Shown: positions 11,746-24,500, counted from the first letter of the stretch. The stretch is 64,000 nucleotides of DNA from Trogon surrucura (GCA_020746105.1 CM036632.1:5518001-5582000); one strand, 5' to 3'. Numbers and translations are program-made. The notes: generated by a model not told the origin, from the letters alone.

Positions 11746-12785
11746 ATGAGCTCATCAACCTGAAGGATGTTCCAGTGATTTTCAGACCCTCTGTGTGAGT
11801 GCGTAGGAAGCAAGGCACATCTTGGACTTCACAGCTCGCTCTCGCTTGTTTGCTCTTTTTTTCTTCTTTTAATTAAATGCTGCGGAGAGCAGCATTACAG
11901 ATTCCTCACCAGGAGTTTAGGTTCTGATTGTTTTTTGTGAGATATCATGCAATTATAGTTACTGGAGCACATGACAGTTTCATATTCTGTTCCTGTTGCT
12001 GGTACATTGGATGTGTTAAGCCGTGATACAGACTTAGCGTTCTGCATAATGCTTGGCTGCTGTGTCTAGGCCAGCCTACCCATGAGATATCCAAGAACTG
12101 CATTGACTCCCTTTGTAACAATCCATTAAAGATGTCTATTAAACCACACAAATGTTGCAGGGGACCCTCAAAACAGCCAGCTTGGAGCGGTGGCAAACCA
12201 GGGTGCCATTGCTTGACCGTGTGTACATGGTGTTGTTTACCCTTGTCTCTGGTGAGGTCCTGAATGAGAGAAAAGAAAGGGGACCTTTAGAAAGGCAGTG
12301 ACAGTTGTTTCAGACAAAGGAAGTCTTTTGGTAAACAGAAAGACCGGTCGAATTTGAAGAGGAGGTGATTTTGAGACACTTGCACAAATGAACAAACAGT
12401 GCAGAGAAATTAAATCATGGGCTGCTTCTTTTTGTGTGCCTGGAGACAAAGTCCCAGCCAAAGCAGTGGAAACCAATCACTTTAAAATGAAAAGACTGGA
12501 AATCCTTTTATTTGATAGACCCTATGGCTTCAAGGTACTGCTGAGAGCAGGAGCTCAGTACGTTTTCTGAAATGGTAAGATATCTTTGTGGACAAATAGT
12601 AATACCTAGGTTTACATTAAATACTTACATTTGTGTTAACGAGGGACATGCAGAGCTCTCTGAGGTATAAAGGCCATCTCTCACTACAGAGATTAGGAAG
12701 AAAATTCCCATGCATGCTGTTTAATTTTGGGGTTGTGTCTGCATATGGTTTTGCCACTGCCGTAGCTGACAACATTGAACTCCAT

Positions 12786-12844
12786 CCTCTGGACATGCTT
12801 GGCAATAAAGACTCGAGTCAAGAAGAGAGAGCAAGAAGAGTGCT
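12786..12844 (+). repeat. dispersed repeat, copy B
   Basis: This is the plus-strand partner of the copy at 10829-10887, about 85% identical over 59 bases and 1.9 kb away in opposite orientation. It contains ggcaataaagactcgag. Two inverted copies this close could form a stem in the transcript, or may simply be two insertions of one old element. Confidence 0.6.
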
Positions 12845-13724
12845 CTGAGAGAACAATCTGTGCTTGATTATTTGCTGTGCTTCAGGTAAACTGTTTCCAC
12901 TGTTGTGGTGTGAATGTGGTGCTTCCTGGCCACTTTCTTGATAGGATTGTGAAATATTGCTCTTCTTGCCAGTCCAGCCCTAACCCACGTTGATAATTTT
13001 GACAGAAAATAACCAATGAAAACCCAAACACCAGCAATAGTTCATTGAAGGGAGTCCCCAAGACACTAGGCTTTATGCCTTGAAAGAGAATACCCAAGAT
13101 ATCAGACAGCAAACAAAACCAAAAGCATCTCGATGCTGCTTGACAGTGTTCCCAGCTACAGGGCTGGCACTTCTTGCTGCAAAATAAAACCTTTATTGGT
13201 GTTGTATTGAATCGGTAATATGGTAATAAAATCAACAGCTATTCTGCAACCTGTGAAATTAACAGCCAGTGCGTGCACGCTGCCTTTGATGCACTGCTCT
13301 TTAAGGAGTTAGCTAAAGAGTTGGTTTGCTGATCTGTAAGGGGAACTGTCACTACCAAACTTCAAGGCAGCCTGAAAAGTGAACACTTGCTTCTGATGTG
13401 TTTTACGTGGGTGCAGAGGCAGAACACAGTAGGGTGAAAAGGATAAAGGCTTTGTGTGCCAGAAGGGTGCAGTGGAAGGACAGGCACCACCTTTAACCTC
13501 CCAGTCTTCCTTTGCCCCATCGCCGTGTTCCCTGCCCTCCTGTTCCCTCTGTACTGCCAAGGTGTGCAAAGTGTCGTAGGGCAGCTCTGCGTGTGAGAAG
13601 TAATAGTTTAATTCTCTTTTCCTGAGGAAGGAGATGAGGCTGGACTGAATAAGGAAGAACTTGGAGGCTGTTTTTTGAACACAAAGTGATGCTGGCAAAC
13701 TGGTGGTTGAAAGGGAGAGACAAA

Positions 13725-13835
13725 ACTCGTGCGGTTAAACGTGCGTAGAGAGTTCAGTCTGCTGAGCTTCCAGCGCAGCCTCGGCATCGGTTTGGCCGGA
13801 GCACGTCAGTGAACGATGTACGTGTCGGAATAAGC
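13725..13835. other. CpG cluster
   Basis: About 13 CpGs lie in roughly 110 bases (tcgtgcggttaaacgtgcg, then catcggtttggccggagcac), though the GC content is moderate. In a methylated intron CpGs decay, so this density suggests either young sequence or low germline methylation. It adjoins the antisense open frame ending at 13806. Confidence 0.4.
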
Positions 13836-13868
13836 ACGATGGTTAACACAGGGATTACTTTTACTCGC

Positions 13869-14064
13869 CTGAATGCTCTTGTTTCGTCTTGAAGCTGCCA
13901 GTGCTGCTGGGAGCTCGGAATCAGTCCGCATGCTTGGCATACGTGCACTTTCAGTTATTTCCTCCTTGAACCCAGCAGAGTATCTCTGAGAATCCTGTTC
14001 TAGCTGTTTGTTTCTTTTTGCGTCTCTATCTTCTCCCCTCGCCTCCTCGTCACCCTTGATGAGT
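13869..14064 (-). other. candidate antisense exon, 196 bp
   Basis: The minus strand has a strong acceptor (ttctttctcccctccag), one base and 65 open codons, ending CAG with a possible GC-type donor (CAG|GCGAGT). The peptide is charged and codon-like (LIKGDEEARGEDRDAKRNKQ, then LEQDSQRYSAGFKEE), but I recognise no family. The frame continues past the donor to a stop at 13806. The GC donor is unusual. Its entry phase does not accept the exit phase of the candidate at 16190-16398, so the two do not splice together directly. Confidence 0.17.
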
Positions 14065-14837
14065 CTGGAGGGGAGAAAGAAATCACCATTTTGATGGAGT
14101 GCTATTCTTCCAGCAACCGTCTCGCGCTCTTGCACACACAATCAAAAATGACAATGGGGCTCATCGGCGGAGCAGGCTGGGCAGCAAGAGATTGATTAGA
14201 GACTGTAGGCCTCTGTTAACTCCTCATTCTTGTTAATTACAAGTTATTTTATTTTTACTTATCTTTTTTTTTTCAATTTGCATCCGTGGTTGCCAGAGAC
14301 TTGGTTTCTGCTGGGCTCGAGGAGTGCCTGCTGTCACTGCGTGAGCGTGATGCCTTCTGCCAGATGATTGCTCTGGGATTCCTGCAAGGGTCAGCAAGGA
14401 CCCATCTTGGGTTGCACTAATCAGCAGCTCTAAAACAGGAGCTGTTGAGCAATCTATGGCCTTACAGCATCAAATTCTGTATTTAATCTTCCTACATGTC
14501 ATTTTCTTTCAGATACTGTAGCAGCCTGTTTCGTGTTAGAACCAAACTTTAATTTTTGCTACTGTCTCTATCTTTTTCTGCTTGTTCTCGTGCTTTTTTT
14601 CCTTCTGACACAGTTTCTCTCTCACTACATGTGCTTCCCTAAACAACTGCCTATCCCCTAGGGCAGGGTAGGGTTTTTTCCCTTTTTACTTCTCTTTTTT
14701 TCTAATGAAACCAGTCACCTCAAGGATAGTGGAGAGATCTAACAGAAGATTTTCTGTTTTACTGCAGAATTTCTGAGCTAGAAAAGGCCGCTTCAAGGTT
14801 TCAGGTGGCTGGGCTGAAGCCTCGTTCCAACTGAGCA

Positions 14838-14938
14838 ATCTTAATGCTCTTTCTCTGCCTCTGTTTCCCATCTGTACGAGGTGGATGATGCTCCTGCCAA
14901 TGTCACTAGACTGTTGTGAGGATAAATAGACTGTGCTG
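14838..14938 (+). repeat. MIR-type SINE relic
   Basis: The segment ctctgcctctgtttcccat, ctgtacgaggtggatgatg and gactgttgtgaggataaat follows the MIR consensus core and 3' half in order (cctcagtttcctcatctgta; aaaatggggataataa; gggttgttgtgaggattaaa). Divergence is high, as expected for this ancient amniote SINE. Confidence 0.7.
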
Positions 14939-15695
14939 ATGGGGAACATGGAACAGCTTCGAGCTGGGGAATACACTCCCCTGTCACCTCTCGGGCTGGC
15001 GCAGTACCCGTTTCCAGAGTGTTGGCACCACTTGCTCCCCTTCCCTGCCATGCCTGTGAGCCTGCCAGGGTAGACCCAGCCATGCAGGTAATTAATGCTG
15101 ATGATGCTGGAGAATTATTCCAGTGACTGAGTCTTTCCTGACTAGCGGGAGGATGGTACGTGTGAAGCTCTCTGAAAGGTCAAATCTTTGTCTTGCCGAT
15201 GGGTGCGTTCTCTCTGTCGGAGTGAGCGATGTGTTACACCGTGAGGCAGATACACAGCCCGTCGCTTAAAAAAAGCGGCCCTGGTTTTCGGCAGGAAACG
15301 TGATGTTGCCTCAGAGATGCCATCTGAGATTCAGGCTCTCTCTGTCTGCAATTCCCTCTTTGCTTTGCAATAATCAGCCGTTGGCCACCAAGTTACTTTT
15401 GTAGTTTCCCTTCAGTCCTTCGTGCCTCAAGGGCAGGGCAGTGCCGGTGCTGTATCTCCAGGTTTCCCTCCCCGCAGCACCCTGCTTGTGGCAAGAGCTC
15501 TGCCTCTCCATCTGCGCTTCCCCCTCTCTCAGCAAAGGAGCAGGGCACTGAAAAAAGGCAGCTTTGGAGTTGTTCCTCCAAATGCTGCACCTGACTTCAG
15601 CCACCATCGCTGTCGGTATTGGTGATGGTTTCATCTGGGCAACAGGACACGGCAGACATCAGCCATCCCAGCTGAAGGACCTCGGCATCTGTTTT

Positions 15696-15771
15696 TGATG
15701 GACTTGACAGTGCTGGGTTGGACTTGATAATCTAAAAGGTCTTTTCCAACCTAAATGACTTTATGACTCTG
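15696..15771 (+). mobile_element. CR1 LINE 3' tail (5'-truncated)
   Basis: gttggacttgataatctaa, then aaggtcttttccaacctaaa, then tgactttatgactctg match the conserved CR1 3' untranslated end and its terminal 8-base ATTCTRTG-type repeats. Only the tail is present, the normal outcome of CR1 insertion. It is the clearest marker that the genome is avian or closely related. Confidence 0.85.
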
Positions 15772-15999
15772 CAATAACAACAGGTAACCAGCTTACTAGA
15801 GTACGTCCTTTTTTAAAATAAGTTTGCCATTCACCTCCCTCCAAATGCCCTTTTCCTCCATTAAAATACTTCTTTACTTAATGAAATAAGAAAGACAGCC
15901 CATGTTTACTAGTGGGAATCACATGCACCAGATGGAGCACAGGTCACTGATGAGAATTTAATTAAACCAGAGCAAGCAGGGTGGTGTAGCACCATGTGT

Positions 16000-16150
16000 G
16001 GCCCTGGAGGGCTGCGTGGTGTAGGACAACGCTCAGGGCAGGTCCTAGTTGTGCCGGTGCCCCGAACCGGGCAGGTGCTGACTCCATCCTCGTGCCACCA
16101 CGGCGCAACCCTGTGCCCCAGACAATGCGAAAGCTGCCGCTGTGTCAGTG
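16000..16150. other. CpG-rich flank next to antisense candidate
   Basis: About ten CpGs occur in 130 bases (gccggtgccccgaaccgg, accacggcgcaacc) just beyond the donor side of the 16190-16398 candidate. It is short of island length. No promoter motif was seen. Confidence 0.35.
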
Positions 16151-16189
16151 TAGGTTAGCAGGAGGCAAAGCAGATCCTGGCTGACTTAC

Positions 16190-16398
16190 CTGCTACAATA
16201 AAAGCTTTTTCTTTCCCTCTCCCCCCGCCACCAGCACCCGCAGGGTTGCCATTTGCTGAGGAAGAGCTGCTCTTGTCACTGGCTGTGCCCGGTCTCCCCA
16301 CGGGAGGTCTCGGGAGAGAAGGTTGTCTGTGTCCGCCCACCACTGCGTTTGAGCGGCTCACAAAGGGCTGTGTGGGCTGGCTGGACTGCGTTTGTGTA
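16190..16398 (-). other. candidate antisense exon, 209 bp
   Basis: On the minus strand a near-consensus acceptor (cactgtctttgcctcacag) opens 69 codons between split codons, ending GTAGCAG|GTAAGT, an excellent donor. The peptide is Ser/Pro/Gly-rich and disordered (PFVSRSNAVVGGHRQPSLPR, SSSSSANG, GAGGGGRGKEKAFIVAG). I recognise no family. A second frame is also open here, which weakens the coding argument, since GC-rich DNA has few stops. The splice signals are the best of the antisense candidates. It could be an exon of a lncRNA or an unannotated nested gene. Confidence 0.25.
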
Positions 16399-16411
16399 CT
16401 GTGAGGCAAAG

Positions 16412-18514
16412 ACAGTGTTAAATAACAGATAAAGCGGAGGGGAAATAAGCAAAACCCCTCCCGGATTCTCATTGCCATCTCTGCCGCTAAATCCCGCGTG
16501 GCTTTGCTCTAAGCCCCTCAGCCTTCTGGTTTTCTCTTTCCCTCTCCCCTGGGTGCAGGATATTGCCATTCATGGGTTTCCGTGGGGTGGGGAGTTTAAA
16601 AACGTTCTGCCCTGGGGAAGCTGCGTGTGAACGGGCTGGAGATGTAACCAGTGCAGGCAGTTTTGTTATACCTGAACGGACGCAGCAAATTGTTCCTTAG
16701 ACGCGGGGCCTGGGGCAGCATGGCTGCTCCTTTCTGTTCTGTGGGTACCCACCACTTTCAACTGGCATCAAATTTCTTATCTATCTGCCTATTTATTTTT
16801 TTATTTATTTATGTCTCTGGCAGTTTCAAAAGATGTTCTACTTAGAGCCCGTGTGATCAGCGCTCTTGAAGGAAAAGGCAACGCCTGCGAGTCCGGGCGA
16901 TGGGGGAATACCAAGGCCTCGCTGCAGCTCACATGAAATGGGTGTTTTGCAAAGCAGCTTTTGATGCACCCTTGTTGCGTTCCCGGGCTGCTCTGTTGTG
17001 GATTTGCAGAACACGCAGAGCTGTGTCAGCAAACCACAACCCCGCTGCTTGCTTGTGTATGGTTATGTTCAAAGCCTCACATGAAAAGAAGTGGAGATTG
17101 CCGGAAGTTTTTATCCTTTTGCAGGGAAAACATCTTGATTTTGGGGGTACCCTGCATCTCAGCCATCTTCCCTGGCTGCTCGACAATCTCAGTTATTTGC
17201 CTGTGGACATGAGGAGGAGGGGACAGGCCATCCCTCCTGCCTTGGGTCCACTCTGGGCCTCTGTGCTGGTGTCGGTCTGCTCCAAGGCCAGCACGTCCAG
17301 CCAGAGCAAGACTGTCATGACATCATGTTCTGTGCCCTCCTTCTGTGACAAATGGCGTCAGTGACTTCAGCAGTCCCTGCAGCCCTTTCCTCCACTTGTG
17401 ATCCTGCGTGGGCATCCCTGAATCCTCATTTTAGCTGGCTGTGAGGAGCGGTTGGTGGCGCAGAGGACATGCAGTCAGAGGACTTTGTACCGCTTCTTCG
17501 CCTTTTCCCCGTATGTTCCAGGAGTAGGTTTGTGAGCAGACCCCTAAGAAAAACAGTGAGCTCCAGGAAACAACATTGGGGTGAAATGCAGCTGGTAACA
17601 TCCAGCAAAGCATCCACCAGCATGTGAGTGCCCCAGGTCATAGCAGCACAGCTGAGCCTGCTCAACACCACCAGTGAGAGTGAGTGGCAGCCGCTGCCTC
17701 TCTTCTTTCTGGAGTAAGCAGCACGTTATTTAAATACAAATATAATTAGGACTTATCTCTTTGTGTTGAGAGTTGTAGCTGCTGCCCATGCTTGACTGGG
17801 GCAAAAGATTTTCTAATCTCCAGGGAGGGAAGAGGGCGTGTGTTTGTGTGTATAAAAAACTATTCACAAATATAGAAACGGCGAAAGATTCCCATGCTGC
17901 CATGGTCTTGGGGTATCTATTGTCTCTGTCTGAAGAATGGATCTGGGATCGTATAAAGGGTGTGAATATAAATGCTTGTGGTGTGATCTCGTCTAAGATT
18001 TCAGAGTTAAAAGATTTCAGCCTAAAATTAGTTTGGATGATGAGGTGGTTGACGCTTTCCCACAAGGCTTGGCAGGTGAGAAGGGAGGGTTGTAGGGGAG
18101 CAGTAGTGAGGAGCAGAGAGTGGGGTGTCATGGTCACAGGTACCCTTTGGCAGCTGAAGGGCCACCATCGAGGCAAGACAGGAGACGGAACCTTGCAGCC
18201 GTACATTCCTCTGTCATCCTTGTATTGCTGCCACGCTTCGAAGTCTAAATGCTCAATTACTACACGGCTCTTAACCGTGAAGTTGGTGTTGCATAAACTA
18301 GTTAATACGCTTTCTCTCAAACTGGCTTGCCGGGTTAAGATAAGAGCCTGTATTTCAAAGCTTATTAAGCAGCTCTTCTTCATGACATCCCAGTCTCTGT
18401 CGTGCTTGGGTGTTCCTTGAGACCTTTAGCTAAGCAAAGGCCTCTCACATTTTCTTTTTGAGAAACCACTTGTAGAAAAGCAAAAATAATGATCACTCTG
18501 TGTGCACCTTCTGC
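16412..18514. other. intron sequence with two long opposing open frames
   Basis: Open frames of 210 codons (+, 17788-18420) and 217 codons (-, 17730-18383) overlap almost fully. Neither peptide shows a domain, repeated motif or biased composition that I recognise. They are most likely a stop-poor stretch. No promoter or polyadenylation context makes either a gene. Confidence 0.5.
16791..16812. repeat. imperfect (ATTT)n microsatellite
   Basis: Short ATTT repeats interrupted by a longer T run (atttatttttttatttattt). Ordinary slippage repeat. Confidence 0.85.
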
Positions 18515-18575
18515 TTTACCTGTATTTGAAGGCGGATATTGCCTGTATTTACCTGTATTTGAAGGCAGATATTGC
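18515..18575. repeat. 33-bp tandem duplication (1.8 copies)
   Basis: tttacctgtatttgaaggc plus ggatattgc at 18515-18542 recurs 33 bases later at 18548-18575 with one difference (ggcggat to ggcagat). It translates to a doubled YLYLKADIA in one frame. The near identity implies a fairly recent local duplication. Confidence 0.9.
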
Positions 18576-18580
18576 TGGAG

Positions 18581-21500
18581 AGGGTTGGAAGCACATCAGC
18601 TGTTCAGTCGTGGCATTCCTCGAAGATTTGATGCACTTCACAGCATCGAGGAGTCTTAAGCACAACTTGTTGTGCAGGCTTTCCAGATCATAACACGTCC
18701 TGTCGGTGTTGCAGTATGAATCTGTTAATGCTGGTGTCCTTGCCACAGCGCTGTATCTGTGGAGCAATGACAGGCTACAGGAGTACACTGAAAATCCTTC
18801 TGGAGAGCTTTGTTACAGGGGCTGGCTGCTGTGGTGGAGTCCTACCCTGTGCTACAGAACAACAATTTTTGCAGCTCAGCCCTTTATGCTCCCTTAAGGA
18901 ATTAATACTTAACATGGATACAGATTAATGTTAGGATTTAATAATGTATTAACTGTCTTTATTCATATACGTGGGAATGAGAAAAACCTATCCTGTTCTC
19001 ACATTTGCTTCAAACAAACAAGTGCATGAATCATCCTAACTCCATCCACAAAAAAACCTTCGTTCCGCCCCATGTGAATGTTAGCGGTAGGAGCAGGTAA
19101 CTTAGTACTATTTTAGGAGTTTGGGTTTAATGTATTTTCTTTTTTGCCAATTGCCTGAGTACATCCTTTGATGAAGGAGTGCAGAAAGGTATTTTATGAC
19201 AAATCTGTCTTACAAGGATTCATAGAAAAATCAGATTGCTGCGTGCTCTTCCATGGGGGGAAGTAGGGAATTTGAGAGCTGAGGATGACCTCCAGCTTTG
19301 GTAACTCCCAAGATTATCTTTTGATGGCATCTTTAACTTCTAGAAGAAGACAAGTCTGTCTGCCTGTATCTTGGAGGGAATATATCAAACTGAGGCTTGA
19401 AAATTTTAATTTGTCCCTGATCTGTATTCAGTTTCAGCTAAAGCAGGTAGCTGGTAACAGTGGATCTGTCTCAACCATGTTCTGGGGAGCTGACATAAAT
19501 TTCAACCTTAAACTGAAGGGTTTGTCTGTCTTAATGGGAGGCTCTGGAGAGCATTTCATGTGCTCACTGTCACTTTGCATTTCTGGGATGTATCTGACTC
19601 TGGAGAGGGGACTGTCTGCAGATGATTTTTATATGAAGCACATAGTGGAAAAGGTGCATGAAGCACAAGGCGGGGAGTTTGTGATCATGCCGGTGCATTC
19701 AGCGACTAATTCTCATGCCATGTGCAACGTAGCTACAATGAACCTGCAGCAAGGGTTACCAGTCAGCTGTTGGTTTGCTCGTCCGTTTGAAAGCTCTTGT
19801 GTTCCTGAGTGTTAAAAGGGCTCGGCTGACAGTTGCACGGAAGCCCAGAGGTTTTGGACATGTGTGTAAACAGCTGTCCATCGCCGTATTTCTGACGAGG
19901 TTTTCAGGTTATCTGCGTAAGTCTCTGCCAGGCAAGAATCTCGTCACGTTGTCCTGGGGAAGCACAGGAGATGTCCGTGGCTTTTTGGCAGAGTGACTGC
20001 AGCCTAAAGTTGTTTTTCTTCATATAATTCCATTAGAGTGATGACAGTTTCAAGTTGGAACAGAAAAAGACCTGATGAAAGGACCACTCTGTAAGTAGAG
20101 AAGATAGACAGAGTGGAAGCAGTAACTAGCAAGGTAATAGACGGTGATGGATCTATAATCTCTGAGGCTGCTGTAAGCAGTAAATTCCTAAATAGTGTCC
20201 TTTCAGCCTTAACCTATTTATTTGCAAAGTGCTAAATTTAATTTTCCTTAGTCTGCAGGAAAGCAGCATCCCAGGAATAAACCTTTAGCCCAGCCAAGAA
20301 GCTGTGCCAAAGTGCTTGTTCCAGCATTTCCATTTCCTCTTTGCTCTGCACGGAGCGTCGGGGCTGCGCGTCCCAGCACGTCATCACTCAGGTGTGGTGG
20401 TGTCACGAGGCTGGAGTCAACGCTGCTGCAGGGTGGGACATATCCTGCTCCGGAGCCTTTTAAGAAGAGAAGGTTTAATAGCCGTGGGTTCCATAAAACC
20501 ACCTGGGCTCTGTAAGAACAGGATGAATGACCCTGTCCCGAGGTGGGAAGGCTGGCACATGAAAGCGCGCGAGGGAGCTAATGCTGCTCGTACCAGTGCT
20601 CTGTCTGCCCTGCGGATACACGACCGCGGTGCTAAAGGCTCTCAGCTCAGAATAACTTCAAGAGTGGAACAGCACATAAAAGTCTACGTATTCTGAAAAC
20701 TCCACAAAGCTACACCTTGAGGAAGAAAAGCAGCAGGTTTTCCAAGCAGCCACTGTTCTGCACATTCACCCTGCAAAGTTTCAGCGAATGTGGTAAAAGT
20801 AGGTTTTTCCGTGCATTGCTTTTTGTTCCTGGTAGCACTGTGCTAAGTGATGGACGCAGCGTGTGTTCTTCTAGAGCTAGCAAAGAGGTTTTTCCCCAAA
20901 ATTCACTATTTAAATAAAATATTTCAGGAGCAAACATAATTCAGTATCTGAATCCAGGAGTTGGCTTTGAGCATTCAGTGTTCCTGTAGTTGTCATGACC
21001 CCAATGAAGTGCAACGTGGGCTGTCACTAATCCTGTTGCTTTAGAGAACATCAGTTCTCGGTTTCAGAGCTTTGCTATTTTCCTGCCTGCAGAGGATTTC
21101 AGCAGAATTCCTCACAGTGCTTCCCATCCCTCTTGTCCCTTTCTTACCCCCATGACGGCAGCACCAGCAGTGCTGTGTGTGCTGGCAGAGACTGTGTTGC
21201 CAGTGCTGCCCCGAATCCCACCACGTTCTCAGCCTGTTGCCAATATGTGAGTGGAAAGAGGCTGCTTCCCAAAGATGGAAGAGTTTGCTGTCTTTATTCT
21301 GCTTCAAGGTTTAGTTGGGTTTTACTCAGTAAAGTGCTATGGAAAAGTAGTCTTACTTTTTTCTGTTTGTTCTATTTTGCCATTTTTTAGCACCTTAGGA
21401 ATGAAATTGGTATCTGTAAGTTTAAATCCAGCACTTCCTCCTCTTCCTCCTCTTATCTAAGTCTGGAGAAGGGTTCTGAGCTCCTCAGCTCCATGTCCTA

Positions 21501-24500
21501 TTCAGAGCTCTGACTTCCCTCTTGCATTTGTTTTGAAATAAATAAAAATAACAGTGCTATGAATTGAGGGTGGAGAATTACCCAGGCTTTTTGCCTGCTT
21601 TTTCGTTTGGCTTGGAGCTGACGGGAAGGGTAGCTTTGCTGCTGCCCAGGAAAGGACCTTCTGGAGCTGATCCTGAATTTACAGACAGTCTCTGCTTTTC
21701 TGAAATGGGGCGAAATTGCCCCCTGGGGGTGAGTGCTGTATGATCTGCCACCCTTTCCCTACCAGTTCCTTGGGTCTTGCTCTTTCTGCCGATAGGTGTG
21801 GGTGCAGATGAAGAAGTAGACGTTTTCTGTGAGTTGAGGAGGTGTCTTTCTCCGGAGGCCTTTCTCTGCTATTCTTTCATTTTAAGCACAGAGAAAATTT
21901 CGTTAGCCACACCAAAAGTCTCTCAGCCAACAGTCAGCTTGCCAATGAGTATTACGTGTACAGTGTTAATTTTTACATTCATTTGGAGATTTTTTTCCCT
22001 TACTCAGGGAATCATGTAGAAAGCCATGAGTACCTGAGCCTTGGAATAACCTGGGGTTCACTCTCTGCACTGATCTGAGCACTGGTAAGGGTGTTAAACT
22101 GAAATGGCCTCTCCACAAAAGCAGAACCTCATCAACTTAGAACCACCTTTTCCTACAAGATTTTCCGCCATGAACTAAGCCTACAGGGAGGCTTCTCATG
22201 CAGGGGGTAAACGGGCAGCATACCAAAGGCTTTCAGACTGCGAAGGGGCAACTCCAGCTTGCCTGAGATGCTTCCATCACTCAGGGACTGAAATTTTAAT
22301 CATTGAATTAATTTTTCAGAAACGAAAGTGCAAATCTGTACCCCCAGTGGCATTAATAATGAATGCAGGGAAGAGAGACATTAGAAGGAGAAAGAAGGGC
22401 TAGGAAATTTGGGGAATGAACTTTTTTTAATTATTTGGAAGAAGTTATTATTTTGAAGAGATAATGTATGGGTTTTATTTCCTTGTCCCTGAGCCTTTCA
22501 GCTTCTCTGGCCCAACAGAGTCCATTTCATTTCTGTCCAAGGCATCATTCTAACACTTTTCCTTCCTTGCCTGGATTTCCTTTTCCAGGGTGAATAGGTA
22601 AAATGTCTGTACACACATGGTCCCATTCCTCATCCCCAGAGGACCACCCTGAAACACTGAGAGGGCTCTGGCAATGTGATGGGGGGCTGTGGGGTTCACC
22701 TGCTCCACCTCATTTAAAGAAGAACTGTAGCCAAGATGCCAGAGCTTTCTGCCTCACTTTTGGCTCCTTCCTTCCTCTCTCAAAGAGCATGCAGATTTTT
22801 ATTTTTTTTTTTCTAATTAAAAGTATTCTATAGCAGAAGATTAATTAGAAATGAAAGTGATTTTTTTCCCCTCTCTTTGTGTCAGTGGAAAAGGCTTGTG
22901 CCAGGCAACTGCCGGAGGGAGCTGGGATTTCTCCCTTTAATGGATTCCAGGCAATTTGCCTCTGGACAGCTATCTTATAAATAATGAATGTTTGCACAGA
23001 TTTTCCCAATTCTCAGGCAGTGCAGGTGGTCTTCATTTCAACCATCCCAAACATATCTGGAAACAGCAGGGCGTTCCCGTCCTCGGTCCCCACATGAAAG
23101 GGACAATTCCTCACATTCCCCCTCCCCTCCTCGTTGCGTGCACCGTGAAGACCACCTGTGGGTATGGATTTATATCTTTCTTTATCCAAAATCCCTTTGG
23201 GCAAACGTACCTGTGCTCTGCCAGCAAAGCCAGCGTGAACATTCACCGTGGACAGGCACTTTTTGCACAAGCAGGAGGTCTCCTCGTGGTCAGATGGGTT
23301 CGATGTCCTCGGAGGACGAGACTCGAGCCCGGGTACACGTGTGGTTGCAGGATGTTTCCAAGGCAATTGTGTTGCCCTCCAGGGTTCGCTATAAGAGGAT
23401 GGTTCTTTGAATTGTTGCGTTAATCTCCAGAAATGAGGATTTGGTTTGATGGGTTCTCCACAGAGACCCGCCTAGAGGAGAAATCCTCTCCCAGAAGGAA
23501 GGTTATTCTTGAGTTAAAAGCACCCAAGAGTAATTTATCCAGTGCAGGGACTTTAAAGTGGCCCCGATGCAGGGATGAATTTCAGCCCGGAGGAGGGCGA
23601 CACAGCCTGAGGGTTTCTCTTCGAATTGTGCCACTTGCCCCGTTTATCTCCTTTGGGCTTAAATTGGGGTGGTGACTGCAGGAAGATGAAGTTGAAGGTC
23701 CCCAGCTGCAGAGAGCTCCCGTGGTCACCAGCCACCTGGTTCAGAGAGAGGTTGGGGTTTGCTCCAAGAACCTTTTCTACAGCTCTAAATACAGCAGCTA
23801 ATGACACCTTCCACTCAGTGGGAAGAAAACAGAATTACTAAACTTGCAATTTGGCACAGTGGGAGTGTGAGTTTGTCCTGCCAGTTTCTTGTTGCTATAT
23901 ATTTCCAAGATTATTTTTTTGGATTATTTTTTTTTTTCTCACAAGCAGGTGGAATCCAGATCAGGGGGTTCATTTTAAGGACTTGTGTTTGTGGAAGCCC
24001 CAAAAGGAAAAAAGACTGATTGCTGCTTCTAAGTCATCCGGCACAAAAAGGAAAATATGGAGGTTCTCTGGGAAATGCCACATGTCTTGGCCTTGTGAGT
24101 AATGTGTAGTGATGTCCCATTAGGAGCCACGTTCCCAGTACAGTGTTGAAGGAGATGTATATATTTCCATATAATTTTAATCATTTTGACTTATGGTTTA
24201 ACTTTGTGCTAGGCTTAGAGGTTCCAGGAGAATACTATTTTAGATGGCTTGGGGGGCAAAAGAGAGAAGACGACTGAAGGCAAGGTTAGAAATAGCTGAA
24301 CGTTTTCAGTTGAGCAAGTTTTACGGTCATATGCTGTGATAATTGAAGGTTTGCTGTTAAATGCTACGAATCTGTGCTGGAGAAGAAAACATGTCCCCAG
24401 TTAGAGATCGCTGCAGTCCTTTCCTGCTGGTGTGAGGAGGGAGAGAGCTCTTGGGGCAAGAGGTGCTATTTTGAAGGAAAGGTGAGGAGCAATAATGACA

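Noticed and set aside
19285..19815. 176-codon open frame on the + strand
   Set aside because: No recognisable domain, no splice or promoter context; length is within what 64 kb in six frames can give by chance.
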